Assembly (NCBI RefSeq): GCF_020076305.1 | Contig: NZ_JAIQXE010000001.1 | Span: forward strand, 496,001 to 560,000 | Reading direction: 5' to 3' | Length of the DNA: 64,000 nucleotides | Origin: Flavihumibacter profundi | GTDB taxonomy: Bacteria; Bacteroidota; Bacteroidia; Chitinophagales; Chitinophagaceae | Shown: piece by piece, positions 53,293 through 62,502 of the stretch | Position numbering within the stretch: position 1 is the stretch's first letter | How the letters are laid out: every line of letters begins with the position of its first letter | The notes under the pieces: model-generated | What the model saw: the letters and a program-made list of their open reading frames with translations, nothing else | Databases searched by the model: none | What the model was told of the DNA's origin: nothing | Program-made: the position numbers and the translations under genes

Positions 53293-54576
53293 ATGCCCCG
53301 TTCCAACAAATACTTATTACCCTTTATACTGGTTACGTCATTGTTTTTCCTTTGGGCTTTCCTGCATAATATCAATCCCATTTTAATTCCACACCTGAAG
53401 AAAGCCTGCCAGTTAAGTGATACCCAGTCTGCCCTGATTGATTTCTCTGTGTATATGGGATATTTCGCCATTGCCCTGCCTGCAGGTTGGTTCATGAATA
53501 AATATGGCTTTAAAAAAGGCCTTTTATTCGGCCTTATCTTATACGGTGCGGGGGCATTGCTTTTTTACCCGGCAGCAGCGACCCGCAGTTATACCTTTTT
53601 CTTATTTGCCCTTTTTGTTATTGCAGCCGGCGCCACATTCCTGGAAACTGTTGCAAACCCTTATATCACAAAACTTGGAGACCCCAGTACCGCTACGCAA
53701 AGACTGAATTTTGCACAATCCTTTAATGGTGTTGGCGCATTTGTTGCACCTATCATTGGCGGTAAATTTATATTGTCGGGCATTGAACATTCAAAAAATG
53801 AACTCAACCAGATGCAGTCCAGCGGCACCCTGAATGCCTACCTGCAAACCGAGGCTGATACTATTAAAATGCCTTACCTGATTATCGGTGCACTTGTCTT
53901 TTTACTGGTAGTCATTTTTTATATTGTAAAATTGCCGGAAGGGGAAGAAGCCACAACTGAATTAAAACCTGAAGACGAAAAATTCTCACTGGCTATAATG
54001 AAGAATCGCCAGGTTCGCAATGCGGTAATTGCACAATTCTTTTATATCGGGGCCCAGGTTTGCGTGGGAAGTTTCTTTATCCGGTTTTCCCGCTATGTGA
54101 TGGACCTGCCTGAAAAAGATGCGGCATACTGGTGGGGATCAATTGCTATGGTTGGATTTATGGTAGGGCGTTTTACAGGGACCTTCCTGATGAAATATAT
54201 CCGTCCTGCAAGATTGTTGCTTGCCTATTCCCTGATCAGCGCAATCCTTCTTATTGCAGGTACTATTATAAGTGGGCCAGCAGCCGTGTTTTGTATAATG
54301 GCAACGCCATTTTTCATGTCCATCATGTTCCCGACCATCTTTGCCCTGGGCATAAATGGCCTTGGCCATGCAGGCCGAATGGCATCTTCATTGTTGGTTA
54401 TGTCAATTGTTGGCGGTGCATTTTTCCCGCTGATCATGGGACAGGTTTCAGATTTGACAGGTGGAAATATACAACTGGCTTACATCGTACCCCTGTTGTG
54501 TTTTGTGGTTGTAGGCTGGTTCGCCTGGTCGCAATCAAAACAGGATATTACTGTAGTGGTAAGCGCTGCGCATTAA
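53293..54576 (+). CDS. fucP: L-fucose:H+ symporter (FucP-like MFS)
   Basis: A 427-residue MFS transporter with 12 helices, of the FHS (fucose-galactose-glucose H+ symporter) subfamily. Marks are FLWAFLHNINPILIPHLKKA in TM1, ALIDFSVYMGYFAIALPAGW in TM2 and AGATFLETVANPYIT in TM4 with its buried Glu. First gene of a closely packed rightward operon for L-fucose oxidation; the genes that follow support L-fucose over related sugars. Confidence 0.9.
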   Translation: MPRSNKYLLPFILVTSLFFLWAFLHNINPILIPHLKKACQLSDTQSALIDFSVYMGYFAIALPAGWFMNKYGFKKGLLFGLILYGAGALLFYPAAATRSYTFFLFALFVIAAGATFLETVANPYITKLGDPSTATQRLNFAQSFNGVGAFVAPIIGGKFILSGIEHSKNELNQMQSSGTLNAYLQTEADTIKMPYLIIGALVFLLVVIFYIVKLPEGEEATTELKPEDEKFSLAIMKNRQVRNAVIAQFFYIGAQVCVGSFFIRFSRYVMDLPEKDAAYWWGSIAMVGFMVGRFTGTFLMKYIRPARLLLAYSLISAILLIAGTIISGPAAVFCIMATPFFMSIMFPTIFALGINGLGHAGRMASSLLVMSIVGGAFFPLIMGQVSDLTGGNIQLAYIVPLLCFVVVGWFAWSQSKQDITVVVSAAH

Positions 54577-54598
54577 TTAATGCTGAAAACTAAAAATT

Positions 54599-55363
54599 AT
54601 GTTTAATTACCAGGATAAGATTGTTGTTATAACCGGGGGTGCAAGTGGCATTGGCCGGGCCGCTACAATTGCATTTGCCAGGCAGGGCGCAATTGTTCAT
54701 GTAATCGAATTACAGGAAACCGGCTGGGATTCCCTTGAAGCAGAAATTAAAGGGCTGGGCGGGAAAGCGTTTATCCATTTGTGTGATGTTAGCGACCAGC
54801 AAAAAATACTGGGTGTATTCCAGCAAATCGGTCGTGTTGACGTATTGGTGAACAATGCCGGAATAGCCCATATCGGCAAGGTTACCACCACTTCAGAAAA
54901 AGACCTGGACCGGTTGTTCAATGTAAATGTTAAAGGCGTATACAATTGCATGTTTGCTGCCATTCCGATGATGCAGCAACAGGGCGGGGGCGTTATCCTG
55001 AATATGAGCTCAATAGCATCCATGGTTGGTCTGCCTGACCGCTTTGCGTATTCCATGACTAAAGGAGCTGTTTATGCAATGACCATTTCAGCAGCCCGCG
55101 ATTACCTGAAAGACAATATAAGGGTTAACTGTATTTCTCCAGCAAGGGTGCATACCCCGTTTGTTGATGGCTTCCTGGCAAAAAATTACCCTGGGAAGGA
55201 AGAGGAAATGTTTGAGAAGTTATCGGCATCACAGCCTATTGGCCGTATGGGAAAACCGGAAGAAATAGCGACTTTACTATTATACCTCTGCTCAGACGAA
55301 GCTGCATTTATTACCGGAAATGATTACCCTATTGACGGGGGATTTGTAAAATTAAATACCTGA
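54599..55363 (+). CDS. SDR, probable 2-keto-3-deoxy-L-fuconate 4-dehydrogenase
   Basis: A 254-residue classical SDR. Cofactor motif TGGASGIG, NNAG, then MSSIASMVG and catalytic YSMTK (Tyr151, Lys155), all intact. The C-terminal substrate loop CISPARVHTPFVDGFLAKNYPG matches what I recall of the 2-keto-3-deoxy-L-fuconate dehydrogenases, which make 2,4-diketo-3-deoxy-L-fuconate with NAD+. Its position directly before a FAH-family hydrolase that would cleave that diketo acid supports this. It starts 22 nt after fucP. Confidence 0.82.
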   Translation: MFNYQDKIVVITGGASGIGRAATIAFARQGAIVHVIELQETGWDSLEAEIKGLGGKAFIHLCDVSDQQKILGVFQQIGRVDVLVNNAGIAHIGKVTTTSEKDLDRLFNVNVKGVYNCMFAAIPMMQQQGGGVILNMSSIASMVGLPDRFAYSMTKGAVYAMTISAARDYLKDNIRVNCISPARVHTPFVDGFLAKNYPGKEEEMFEKLSASQPIGRMGKPEEIATLLLYLCSDEAAFITGNDYPIDGGFVKLNT

Positions 55364-55367
55364 TAAC

Positions 55368-56225
55368 ATGAAACTGATCAGATTTGGCGAATCGGGAAAG
55401 GAAAAGCCCGGCATATGCATTGGCGATAAATATTATGATGTATCCGGTTTTATCCAGGATTATAATGAAAGTTTTTTTGCCAATGGCGGGATTGCGCACC
55501 TGCAATGGATGCTGGGCAGGTATGAAAACCAGTTACCGCTTATTCCGGCCGGAAGCCGCCTGGGGGCGCCGGTTGGCAGGCCATCAAAGATCATTTGCAT
55601 CGGGCTGAATTATATTGACCATGCACGCGAGACAAATGCCAAACCGCCTACCGAGCCCATTATATTCATGAAAGCAACAACAGCTGTCTGCGGCCCTTTT
55701 GATGATGTGGTTATCCCCCGTGGCTCTGAAAAAACGGACTGGGAAGTTGAACTGGCAGTTGTTATTGGTAAAACCGCCAGCTATGTTACAGAGGCAAATG
55801 CTATGGAACATGTAGCCGGCTACTGCCTGCACAATGATGTGAGTGAGCGGGCTTTCCAACTGGAAAGAGGCGGCACCTGGGATAAGGGTAAGGGTTGTGA
55901 TACCTTTGCCCCGCTTGGTCCATACCTGGGTACTCCCGATGAAATTGCCGACGTACACCAACTTCGTTTGTGGCTTTCTGTTAATGGTAAAAAGATGCAG
56001 GACGGATCAACCAGTAACCTGATTTTCAATATTCCTTTTTTAATTTCTTATACCAGCCAGTTCATGACCTTGTTGCCCGGTGATATCATTTCAACAGGAA
56101 CACCCGCAGGCGTTGGTCTTGGCTTTGATCCGCCTGTTTACCTGAAACCAGGCGACGTGATCGAACTGGGCATTGACGGACTGGGAACTTCCATGCAAAA
56201 GTGTAAAGCATATGGCCAGGATTGA
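55368..56225 (+). CDS. Fumarylacetoacetate-hydrolase family: 2,4-diketo-3-deoxy-L-fuconate hydrolase
   Basis: A 285-residue enzyme. FAH-family blocks: KIICIGLNYIDHARETNAKPP, EKTDWEVELAVVIGK (the ExE metal ligands), AGYCLHNDVSERAFQ and TPAGVGLGFDPPVYLKPGDV. Members cleave carbon-carbon bonds of beta-diketo acids. In the L-fucose pathway the substrate is 2,4-diketo-3-deoxy-L-fuconate, giving pyruvate and L-lactate. Its stop overlaps the next gene's start by 14 nt, so they are translationally coupled. Confidence 0.85.
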   Translation: MKLIRFGESGKEKPGICIGDKYYDVSGFIQDYNESFFANGGIAHLQWMLGRYENQLPLIPAGSRLGAPVGRPSKIICIGLNYIDHARETNAKPPTEPIIFMKATTAVCGPFDDVVIPRGSEKTDWEVELAVVIGKTASYVTEANAMEHVAGYCLHNDVSERAFQLERGGTWDKGKGCDTFAPLGPYLGTPDEIADVHQLRLWLSVNGKKMQDGSTSNLIFNIPFLISYTSQFMTLLPGDIISTGTPAGVGLGFDPPVYLKPGDVIELGIDGLGTSMQKCKAYGQD

Positions 56226-57042
56226 TGCACACCAGCATTTCTGGAAATTTGATCCGGTGCGTGATGCCTGGATTAATGAGGATATGCATTTAATCAGGCG
56301 TGATTTTATGCCGGAAGACCTGCTGCCGGAACTGGTTGCCGCGGGAATATCGGGGACAATCGCTGTCCAGGCCGATCAAAGTGAAAATGAAACCGAATTC
56401 CTGCTTGAATTATCCCGCCAAAACGATTTTATTAAAGGCGTGGTGGGATGGGTTGACCTCTGCTCTGGTGGCATAGAAGAAAGACTGCAGTATTTTAAAC
56501 AGTTTGAAAAGATCAGGGGATTCAGGCATGTTTTGCAGGGCGAAGCAGACCGGGCATTTATGTTAACTCCGGCTTTTCTTAAAGGAATTTCTTTGTTAAG
56601 GAAGTTCGGGTTTACTTATGATATTTTGATCTACCCCGATCAACTCACTTATTCTTTAACGTTATGCCGGAATTTCCCTGATCAGCCTTTTATTATTGAC
56701 CATCTTGCGAAACCCTATATTAAGAAGGGTGAAATTTCAGATTGGAAAAGGGATATCAGTGCTTTTAAATCCTGTGACAATGTGTATTGCAAGGTATCCG
56801 GAATAATCACTGAAGCTAACTGGGAGACCTGGAAAGCAGATGATATTTTTCCTTACCTGGATGTTGTGGTAGAAACATTTGGCGTGGACCGGCTGGTATT
56901 TGGTTCTGACTGGCCGGTATGCAGGGTAGCAGGTAATTACCAGCGGGTAAAAGGATTAACTGACCAGTACTTTTCCTCATTTACTGCTTCAGAAAAAGAC
57001 AAATTCTATGGCGGGAATGCCACCATTTTTTATAAACTATAA
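56212..57042 (+). CDS. L-fuconolactone hydrolase (amidohydrolase family)
   Basis: 276 residues from the ATG at 56212 (MARIDAHQHFW); an in-frame ATG further upstream lies inside the preceding gene. COG3618-type metal site: DAHQHFWKFDP, IDHLAKPYI and FGSDWPVCRV, with metal-binding His and Asp. Relatives hydrolyse L-fucono-1,5-lactone and L-rhamnono-lactone to the open acid. It overlaps the FAH gene by 14 nt and precedes an SDR that would supply the lactone. Confidence 0.86.
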   Translation: MARIDAHQHFWKFDPVRDAWINEDMHLIRRDFMPEDLLPELVAAGISGTIAVQADQSENETEFLLELSRQNDFIKGVVGWVDLCSGGIEERLQYFKQFEKIRGFRHVLQGEADRAFMLTPAFLKGISLLRKFGFTYDILIYPDQLTYSLTLCRNFPDQPFIIDHLAKPYIKKGEISDWKRDISAFKSCDNVYCKVSGIITEANWETWKADDIFPYLDVVVETFGVDRLVFGSDWPVCRVAGNYQRVKGLTDQYFSSFTASEKDKFYGGNATIFYKL

Positions 57043-57051
57043 AAACATTAT

Positions 57052-57837
57052 ATGAACCTCGAACTACAGGATAAAGTGATCATCGTTACAGGTGGTGCCA
57101 AAGGAATTGGGGAAGGAATTGTGCGCCTGCTGGCAGCAGAGGGTGCAATCCCTGTAATTGTTGGCCGGCGTGAAGCCGACAACCTGAACCTGGTGAATGC
57201 CCTCCATAAGCAGGGACTGAAAGCTGCGCAGGTTGTAGCCGAACTGACCGATCCCGAAGCTTCCCGGATAGCAGTGGATACCGTAATGCAGCAGTTTGGC
57301 CAGATTGACGGATTGGTGAACAATGCAGGTGTAAATGATGGTATAGGCCTGGAATCGGGCGATTATCAAGGATTCATTGCCTCACTGCACCGTAACCTGG
57401 TTCACTATTACCTTATGGCAAAATATGCTTTACCCGCCCTGAAAAAATCAAAGGGTGCGATTGTCAATATCACTTCTAAGACTGCAGAGACCGGCCAGGG
57501 TAATACCTCAGCATATGCTGCGAGTAATGGTGGCCGTAATGCCTTAACCCGCGAATGGGCGGTGGAATTATTAAAGTACGGCATCAGGGTAAATGCAATT
57601 GTAGTTGCTGAATGCTGGACGCCACTTTATGCCAGCTGGATAAATTCATTACCCAACCCGGCAGAAAAGCTGGAGCAGATCAATGCGAGTATTCCATTTG
57701 AAAACAGGATGACAACAGCTGAAGAAATTGCGAATATGGCTGTCTTTTTATTGTCCGGCCGTTCCAGCCACACAACCGGGCAATTGATCCATGTAGATGG
57801 TGGCTATGTGCATCTCGACAGAGTAATTAAGTCGTAA
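57052..57837 (+). CDS. SDR, probable L-fucose dehydrogenase with Lys-to-Asn change
   Basis: A 261-residue SDR. TGGAKGIGEG (NAD-binding Gly motif), NNAGVNDG, ITSKTAE (Ser142) and Tyr155 are present. The position of the usual catalytic Lys is Asn159 (YAASN instead of YxxxK), checked codon by codon (AAT). The C-terminal loop has AECWTPLYASW, which I recall from bacterial L-fucose dehydrogenases. It would oxidise L-fucose to L-fuconolactone in this operon. Whether activity survives without the Lys is open. It starts 9 nt after the lactonase. Confidence 0.75.
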   Translation: MNLELQDKVIIVTGGAKGIGEGIVRLLAAEGAIPVIVGRREADNLNLVNALHKQGLKAAQVVAELTDPEASRIAVDTVMQQFGQIDGLVNNAGVNDGIGLESGDYQGFIASLHRNLVHYYLMAKYALPALKKSKGAIVNITSKTAETGQGNTSAYAASNGGRNALTREWAVELLKYGIRVNAIVVAECWTPLYASWINSLPNPAEKLEQINASIPFENRMTTAEEIANMAVFLLSGRSSHTTGQLIHVDGGYVHLDRVIKS

Positions 57838-57846
57838 AACCTTACC

Positions 57847-59484
57847 ATGAACATAAAGATATTACAGATTAACCCAAAAGACAATGTTCTTGTTGCATTG
57901 ACAAATCTCCACAAAGGTGAATTGATACCCTGGGAAGGGGACCAGATAGAATTAATTGATAACATTCCTGCAAAGCATAAACTTGCTATTACACCATTAA
58001 AAACCGGCGACCCCGTGTTTATGTACGGGGTATTGGTAGGCAGGGCGCAGGCCGATATCCCACGCGGCGGATGTATTACCACAGCTAACCTTAAACACGC
58101 CGCAGAACCATATGATTACCATGGGGTAAAATATAGCTGGACACCACCAGATACCAGCCGGTTCAAAAACCGGGATTTCTTAGGTTATTATCGCAATGAT
58201 GGCAGGGTAGGAACTGCCAATTACTGGTTATTTATACCTACCGTTTTTTGCGAAAACAGGAACCTTGATGTTATTAAGGAAGCACTTGTAAATGAATTGG
58301 GTTATGGTGTAACAGATAAGTATAAACGATATACCAAACAATTGGCCGATGCTATCAGGAATGGCGATAAACTGGATTCGGTTTCATTGTCTCCGGATAC
58401 CTCCAGCCAGCATCGCCTGTTTAAAAACGTTGATGGTATCAAATTCCTGAACCACGACGGTGGATGCGGAGGGATACGGCAGGATTCTGCAATACTCGGT
58501 AAATTATTGGCGGCCTATGCCAACCATCCAAATGTTGGTGGTATAACCTTACTGAGCCTGGGTTGCCAGCACCTGCAGACCAAAGACCTGGTGGATGAAA
58601 TCCGTATTCAAAACCCGGCATTTGACAAGCCATTATTTGTTTTTGAGCAGCAACAATCGGTTAGCGAACCGGAATTGATTACAACTGCGATCAGGAAAAC
58701 TTTTGAAGGTTTGCAAATGATCAACCAGCAGGAAAGGAAACCGGCAACTCTGGACAAACTTTGTGTTGGGGTTAAATGTGGTGGCAGCGATGGATTTAGC
58801 GGTATTTCCGCTAACCCGGCTGTTGGTTATTGTTCTGACCTGCTTGTCGCTTTAGGCGCAAAGGTACTTCTGGCAGAATTTCCGGAATTGTGTGGTGCTG
58901 AGCAGGAATTGATCGATCGTAGTGTGAATGAAGCTACAGCCAGGAAATTCATGCACCTGATGCAATCTTATGATGCACAGGCCCATTTGGTTGGATCCGG
59001 ATTTGATATGAATCCATCTCCGGGAAATATCAGGGATGGATTAATTACTGATGCTATCAAAAGTGCGGGAGCTGCGAAGAAAGGGGGGCATTCCCCGGTT
59101 GTTGATGTGCTGGACTATACAGAACAAGCTACCAAACCCGGTCTTAGCCTGGTTTGTACACCTGGCAATGATGTGGAGGCCACTACAGGTAAGGCTGCAG
59201 CAGGGGCTACCCTGATTTTGTTTACAACAGGTTTGGGAACGCCAACCGGAAACCCGGTTTGTCCAACTATTAAACTGGCTACAAATACAACCCTGGCCAA
59301 AAGGATGCCCGATATTATTGATATTGATACGGGGCCGATCATTACGGGAGAAAAAACAATTGCCGAAATGGGCGAGGAAATATTGGAATACTGTATACTG
59401 GCAGCCAGTGGCAAAGTGATACCAAAGGCAGTTCAGTTGAACCAGGATGATTTTATCCCCTGGAAAAGAGGGGTAAGCCTTTAA
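57847..59484 (+). CDS. UxaA-type altronate dehydratase, proposed L-fuconate dehydratase
   Basis: A 545-residue full-length UxaA-family protein. An N-terminal SAF-like domain (residues about 1-95) is followed by the catalytic UxaA blocks GRVGTANYWLFIPTVFCENRN, HDGGCGGIR, GCQHLQ, CGGSDGFSGISANPAVG and GHSPVVDVLDY, with several conserved Cys and His for metal binding. UxaA dehydrates altronate. The operon contains no enolase-type L-fuconate dehydratase, so this is the best candidate for dehydrating L-fuconate to 2-keto-3-deoxy-L-fuconate. It starts 9 nt after the SDR. Confidence 0.85.
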   Translation: MNIKILQINPKDNVLVALTNLHKGELIPWEGDQIELIDNIPAKHKLAITPLKTGDPVFMYGVLVGRAQADIPRGGCITTANLKHAAEPYDYHGVKYSWTPPDTSRFKNRDFLGYYRNDGRVGTANYWLFIPTVFCENRNLDVIKEALVNELGYGVTDKYKRYTKQLADAIRNGDKLDSVSLSPDTSSQHRLFKNVDGIKFLNHDGGCGGIRQDSAILGKLLAAYANHPNVGGITLLSLGCQHLQTKDLVDEIRIQNPAFDKPLFVFEQQQSVSEPELITTAIRKTFEGLQMINQQERKPATLDKLCVGVKCGGSDGFSGISANPAVGYCSDLLVALGAKVLLAEFPELCGAEQELIDRSVNEATARKFMHLMQSYDAQAHLVGSGFDMNPSPGNIRDGLITDAIKSAGAAKKGGHSPVVDVLDYTEQATKPGLSLVCTPGNDVEATTGKAAAGATLILFTTGLGTPTGNPVCPTIKLATNTTLAKRMPDIIDIDTGPIITGEKTIAEMGEEILEYCILAASGKVIPKAVQLNQDDFIPWKRGVSL

Positions 59485-59522
59485 TCCGTAAATTGATCAT
59501 TTAAAATCAATAAATAAATTCC

Positions 59523-60308
59523 ATGCGGCAATTGATCCTGGTGTTCCTGCTTATTGCAGGTATGTTTTCCCATGCTGGTGCGCAAGACCTTTCCTTATAT
59601 GAGAAAAGGACCTTTATTAGTCCGGAGGGTGATACGCTTCCTTACAGGATATTATACCCTGAAAACTATGACCGCGGCAAAAAATACCCGTTGGTTCTTT
59701 TCCTGCATGGTGCCGGTGAAAGGGGAAATGATAATGAATTGCAACTGGTGCATGGTTCAAAATTATTTCTTGCTGATTCCAACCGGAGGAAGTATCCTGC
59801 AATTGTAATTATTCCCCAATGTCCATTGAATGTTGCCTGGAGCTCTGTTTCTGTAGACCGGCAAAAGCAACCGATGGAGTTCCATTTCAGTTATAAAAAT
59901 CCATTATCTGCGCCTTTACGTTCCGCAATAGCACTGACACAGTCTTTGATAAATTCAGAGAGTGTTGATGCAAAAAGGGTATATATAACGGGTTTGTCTA
60001 TGGGAGGTATGGGTACTTATGAAGCTGTTTACCATATGCCTAAATTATTTGCAGCAGCAGCACCGATTTGTGGTGGCGGTGATGCAGCATCATACACGCG
60101 CAAAACCGCAAAAGTGCCTTTCTGGATCTTCCATGGCGATGCTGATGCCGTAGTTAATGTGCAATTGTCCCGGGATATGGTTGCCCGCCTTAAAGAGTTA
60201 AAAGGGAAAGTAAAGTATACCGAATATCCCGGCGTTAACCACAATAGCTGGGACAATGCTTTTGCTGAACCTGATTTCCTGGCCTGGATTTTTGCACAGC
60301 ATAGATAA
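59523..60308 (+). CDS. Exported alpha/beta-hydrolase esterase
   Basis: A 261-residue protein with a signal peptide ending SHAGAQD. HGAGERGNDN (oxyanion region), GLSMGGMGTY (nucleophile Ser), GDADAVVN (Asp) and YPGVNHNSW (His) form a complete Ser-Asp-His triad. It resembles the phospholipase/carboxylesterase and CE1-like esterases often found near polysaccharide loci. It follows the UxaA gene by 38 nt and could remove ester groups from the fucosylated substrate. Not certain to be part of the operon. Confidence 0.83.
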   Translation: MRQLILVFLLIAGMFSHAGAQDLSLYEKRTFISPEGDTLPYRILYPENYDRGKKYPLVLFLHGAGERGNDNELQLVHGSKLFLADSNRRKYPAIVIIPQCPLNVAWSSVSVDRQKQPMEFHFSYKNPLSAPLRSAIALTQSLINSESVDAKRVYITGLSMGGMGTYEAVYHMPKLFAAAAPICGGGDAASYTRKTAKVPFWIFHGDADAVVNVQLSRDMVARLKELKGKVKYTEYPGVNHNSWDNAFAEPDFLAWIFAQHR

Positions 60309-60532
60309 GGTAATAAGGTTAGTATACCTGTTTATTCCCTGATGCCACTGTTTTTTAGGATTTGGCATTCTGTAATAGTCGGTCTCCGTTTCATTTCCTG
60401 CTTCATCGGGCTTGACGGTTTTGGCGCGAAATAAAGGTGATCTTTTTTGGAAAACAGGGCTTTATGGAGGGGCTTTGGCCGGGGAGATATCAAAGAAATA
60501 AGGGCAGGAAACCCTTTCGGCCAGTTTCTCCC

Positions 60533-60540
60533 TACCTTCG
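60533..60540 (+). promoter_or_regulatory. Possible -7 element of the ABC transporter gene
   Basis: TACCTTCG followed by CGC, one base from TAnnTTTG, 7 nt before the ATG at 60548, leaving almost no leader. Confidence 0.35.
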
Positions 60541-60547
60541 CGCTTCG

Positions 60548-62383
60548 ATGAAGCAACTTTCTACACTTAACAAATATTTTTGGAAGTACAGGTGGCGATT
60601 TATCCTGGGTGTATTTTTCATTATACTGTCAAACTATTTCGGCATACTGGCTCCCCAGATTACTGGTTACGTGGTAGACGCCGTAGAACAGCACCTTCCT
60701 GGGTATATTTCAAAAAAGACCAGCCATGCCTATGATCCCCTGGTAACCCGGTTAATATCCTGGACCAATTCAGTCAGTTTTACTCAATTGCTGCTGGCTT
60801 GCGGCCTTACTTTATTAGGCATTGCCTTACTACGGGGTTTTTTCATGTTCCTGATGCGCCAAACCATTATTGTGATGAGCCGGTTTATAGAGTTTGACCA
60901 GAAAAACGAAGTATATAATCATTACCAATTGCTGGACCTTAGTTTTTACAAGAAGAACAGTACCGGCGATTTGATGAACCGTATCACGGAAGATGTAAGC
61001 CGTGTAAGGATGTATACAGGTCCGGCAATTATGTATTTTATTAACCTTGCAGTAACTATCAGTTTCAGTGTGTTTTATATGCTGAACACGAATACGCGGT
61101 TAACCATCCTGGTGCTTTCCCCATTGCCTTTGCTGGCCATCGTCATTTATTTTGTAAACACGATCATTAACCGGCGCAGTGAAAGGATCCAGGAACTATT
61201 ATCCGACCTCACTACAACCGCACAGGAATCCTATTCCGGCATACGCGTCATTAAATCATTTGTCCAGGAAAAATCGCAGCAACTTTTTTTCGAACAAAAC
61301 AGCGAAGCTTACAGGAAGAACGCAATCGGTTTAGCGAAGGTGGAAGCGATTTATTTCCCTTCCATGTCATTTATGATCGGCATAAGTACACTCTTAACTA
61401 TTTTGATTGGTGGCATATATTCCCTTCAGCCGGGAAGTGGTGTAACTGCAGGCACCCTGGCAGAGTTCATCATGTATATTAATATCCTTACATTCCCGGT
61501 TAGTGCAATCGGGTGGACGGCAAGTATGATCCAAAGGGCAGCCGCCTCTCAGAAAAGGATTAATGAATTCCTTGATACTAAGCCACTCATCAGGCAACCC
61601 GAGCCCGCATTAACGCCCGTGTTTAGTGGAAATATTGAATTTAAAAATCTGGCTTATACCTACCCCCAGACAGGCATAAAAGCAATTGACAATTTTTCCC
61701 TGTCTGTCCGAAAAGGGGAAAAAGTGGCGATAATTGGCCGTACTGGAAGTGGCAAAACCTCATTAGCGCAACTGTTACTCCGGATGTATGATCCCGACGA
61801 GGGAACTATTACTTTTGATGGTACGGATATCCGGCAACTGGACCTGCATCATCTCCGGAACCAGGTGAGTTATGTGCCGCAGGATGTTTTTTTATTCAGT
61901 GATTCGATCCGGAATAATATTGGTTTTGGAATGGAAGTCGTAAATGAAGAAGCCATTATAAATGCGGCCAGGGCTGCCTGTGTGCATAAGGAAATAGAAG
62001 GGTTTGCCCAGCAGTATGATACCGTAATAGGGGAGCGCGGGGTAACATTAAGCGGCGGACAAAAACAAAGGATCAGTATTGCCAGGGGCTTGTTGAAGAA
62101 TCCCCAGATAATTGTTTTTGATGATTGCCTGAGTGCGGTTGATGCCAAAACGGAAAAACAGATAATTGCAAACCTTTATTCGTACCTGCAGGACAAAACT
62201 GCAATAATCATTACACACAGGATTTTTTCATTGTTTTCATTTGATAAAATTGTTGTGCTTGAAGATGGCCATATCGCAGAAATTGGTACTCATGAGCAAT
62301 TGGTTAACAGTAATGGTTACTACCGATATCTTTTTGAACACCAGCAGGATGAATCAGAAGAAGAGGCTGTTAATAACGGGTAG
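60548..62383 (+). CDS. ABC transporter half-molecule (membrane domain plus ATPase)
   Basis: 611 residues from the ATG at 60548; an upstream ATG at 60437 adds an unlikely leader. Six membrane segments in residues about 15-300, then an ABC ATPase: Walker A GRTGSGKT (near 397-404), Q-loop VPQDVFLF, signature LSGGQKQR and Walker B IIVFDDCLSAVD. After the Walker B Asp525 the usual Glu is Asp526, as in one half of heterodimeric exporters (MdlA, YheI/BmrC-like). A partner half is not in the window. Probably exports a lipid or drug. Confidence 0.88.
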   Translation: MKQLSTLNKYFWKYRWRFILGVFFIILSNYFGILAPQITGYVVDAVEQHLPGYISKKTSHAYDPLVTRLISWTNSVSFTQLLLACGLTLLGIALLRGFFMFLMRQTIIVMSRFIEFDQKNEVYNHYQLLDLSFYKKNSTGDLMNRITEDVSRVRMYTGPAIMYFINLAVTISFSVFYMLNTNTRLTILVLSPLPLLAIVIYFVNTIINRRSERIQELLSDLTTTAQESYSGIRVIKSFVQEKSQQLFFEQNSEAYRKNAIGLAKVEAIYFPSMSFMIGISTLLTILIGGIYSLQPGSGVTAGTLAEFIMYINILTFPVSAIGWTASMIQRAAASQKRINEFLDTKPLIRQPEPALTPVFSGNIEFKNLAYTYPQTGIKAIDNFSLSVRKGEKVAIIGRTGSGKTSLAQLLLRMYDPDEGTITFDGTDIRQLDLHHLRNQVSYVPQDVFLFSDSIRNNIGFGMEVVNEEAIINAARAACVHKEIEGFAQQYDTVIGERGVTLSGGQKQRISIARGLLKNPQIIVFDDCLSAVDAKTEKQIIANLYSYLQDKTAIIITHRIFSLFSFDKIVVLEDGHIAEIGTHEQLVNSNGYYRYLFEHQQDESEEEAVNNG

Positions 62384-62502
62384 TGGTAAACACTTAGGGT
62401 GATATAAAAGTTTTGTAAAATTTTGATAATTCCAAAACAACTCCTTTATTTGCTTCTACTTAATCAGTATCAAAAAAAATTATTAACAGAAAAACAAACA
62501 CT

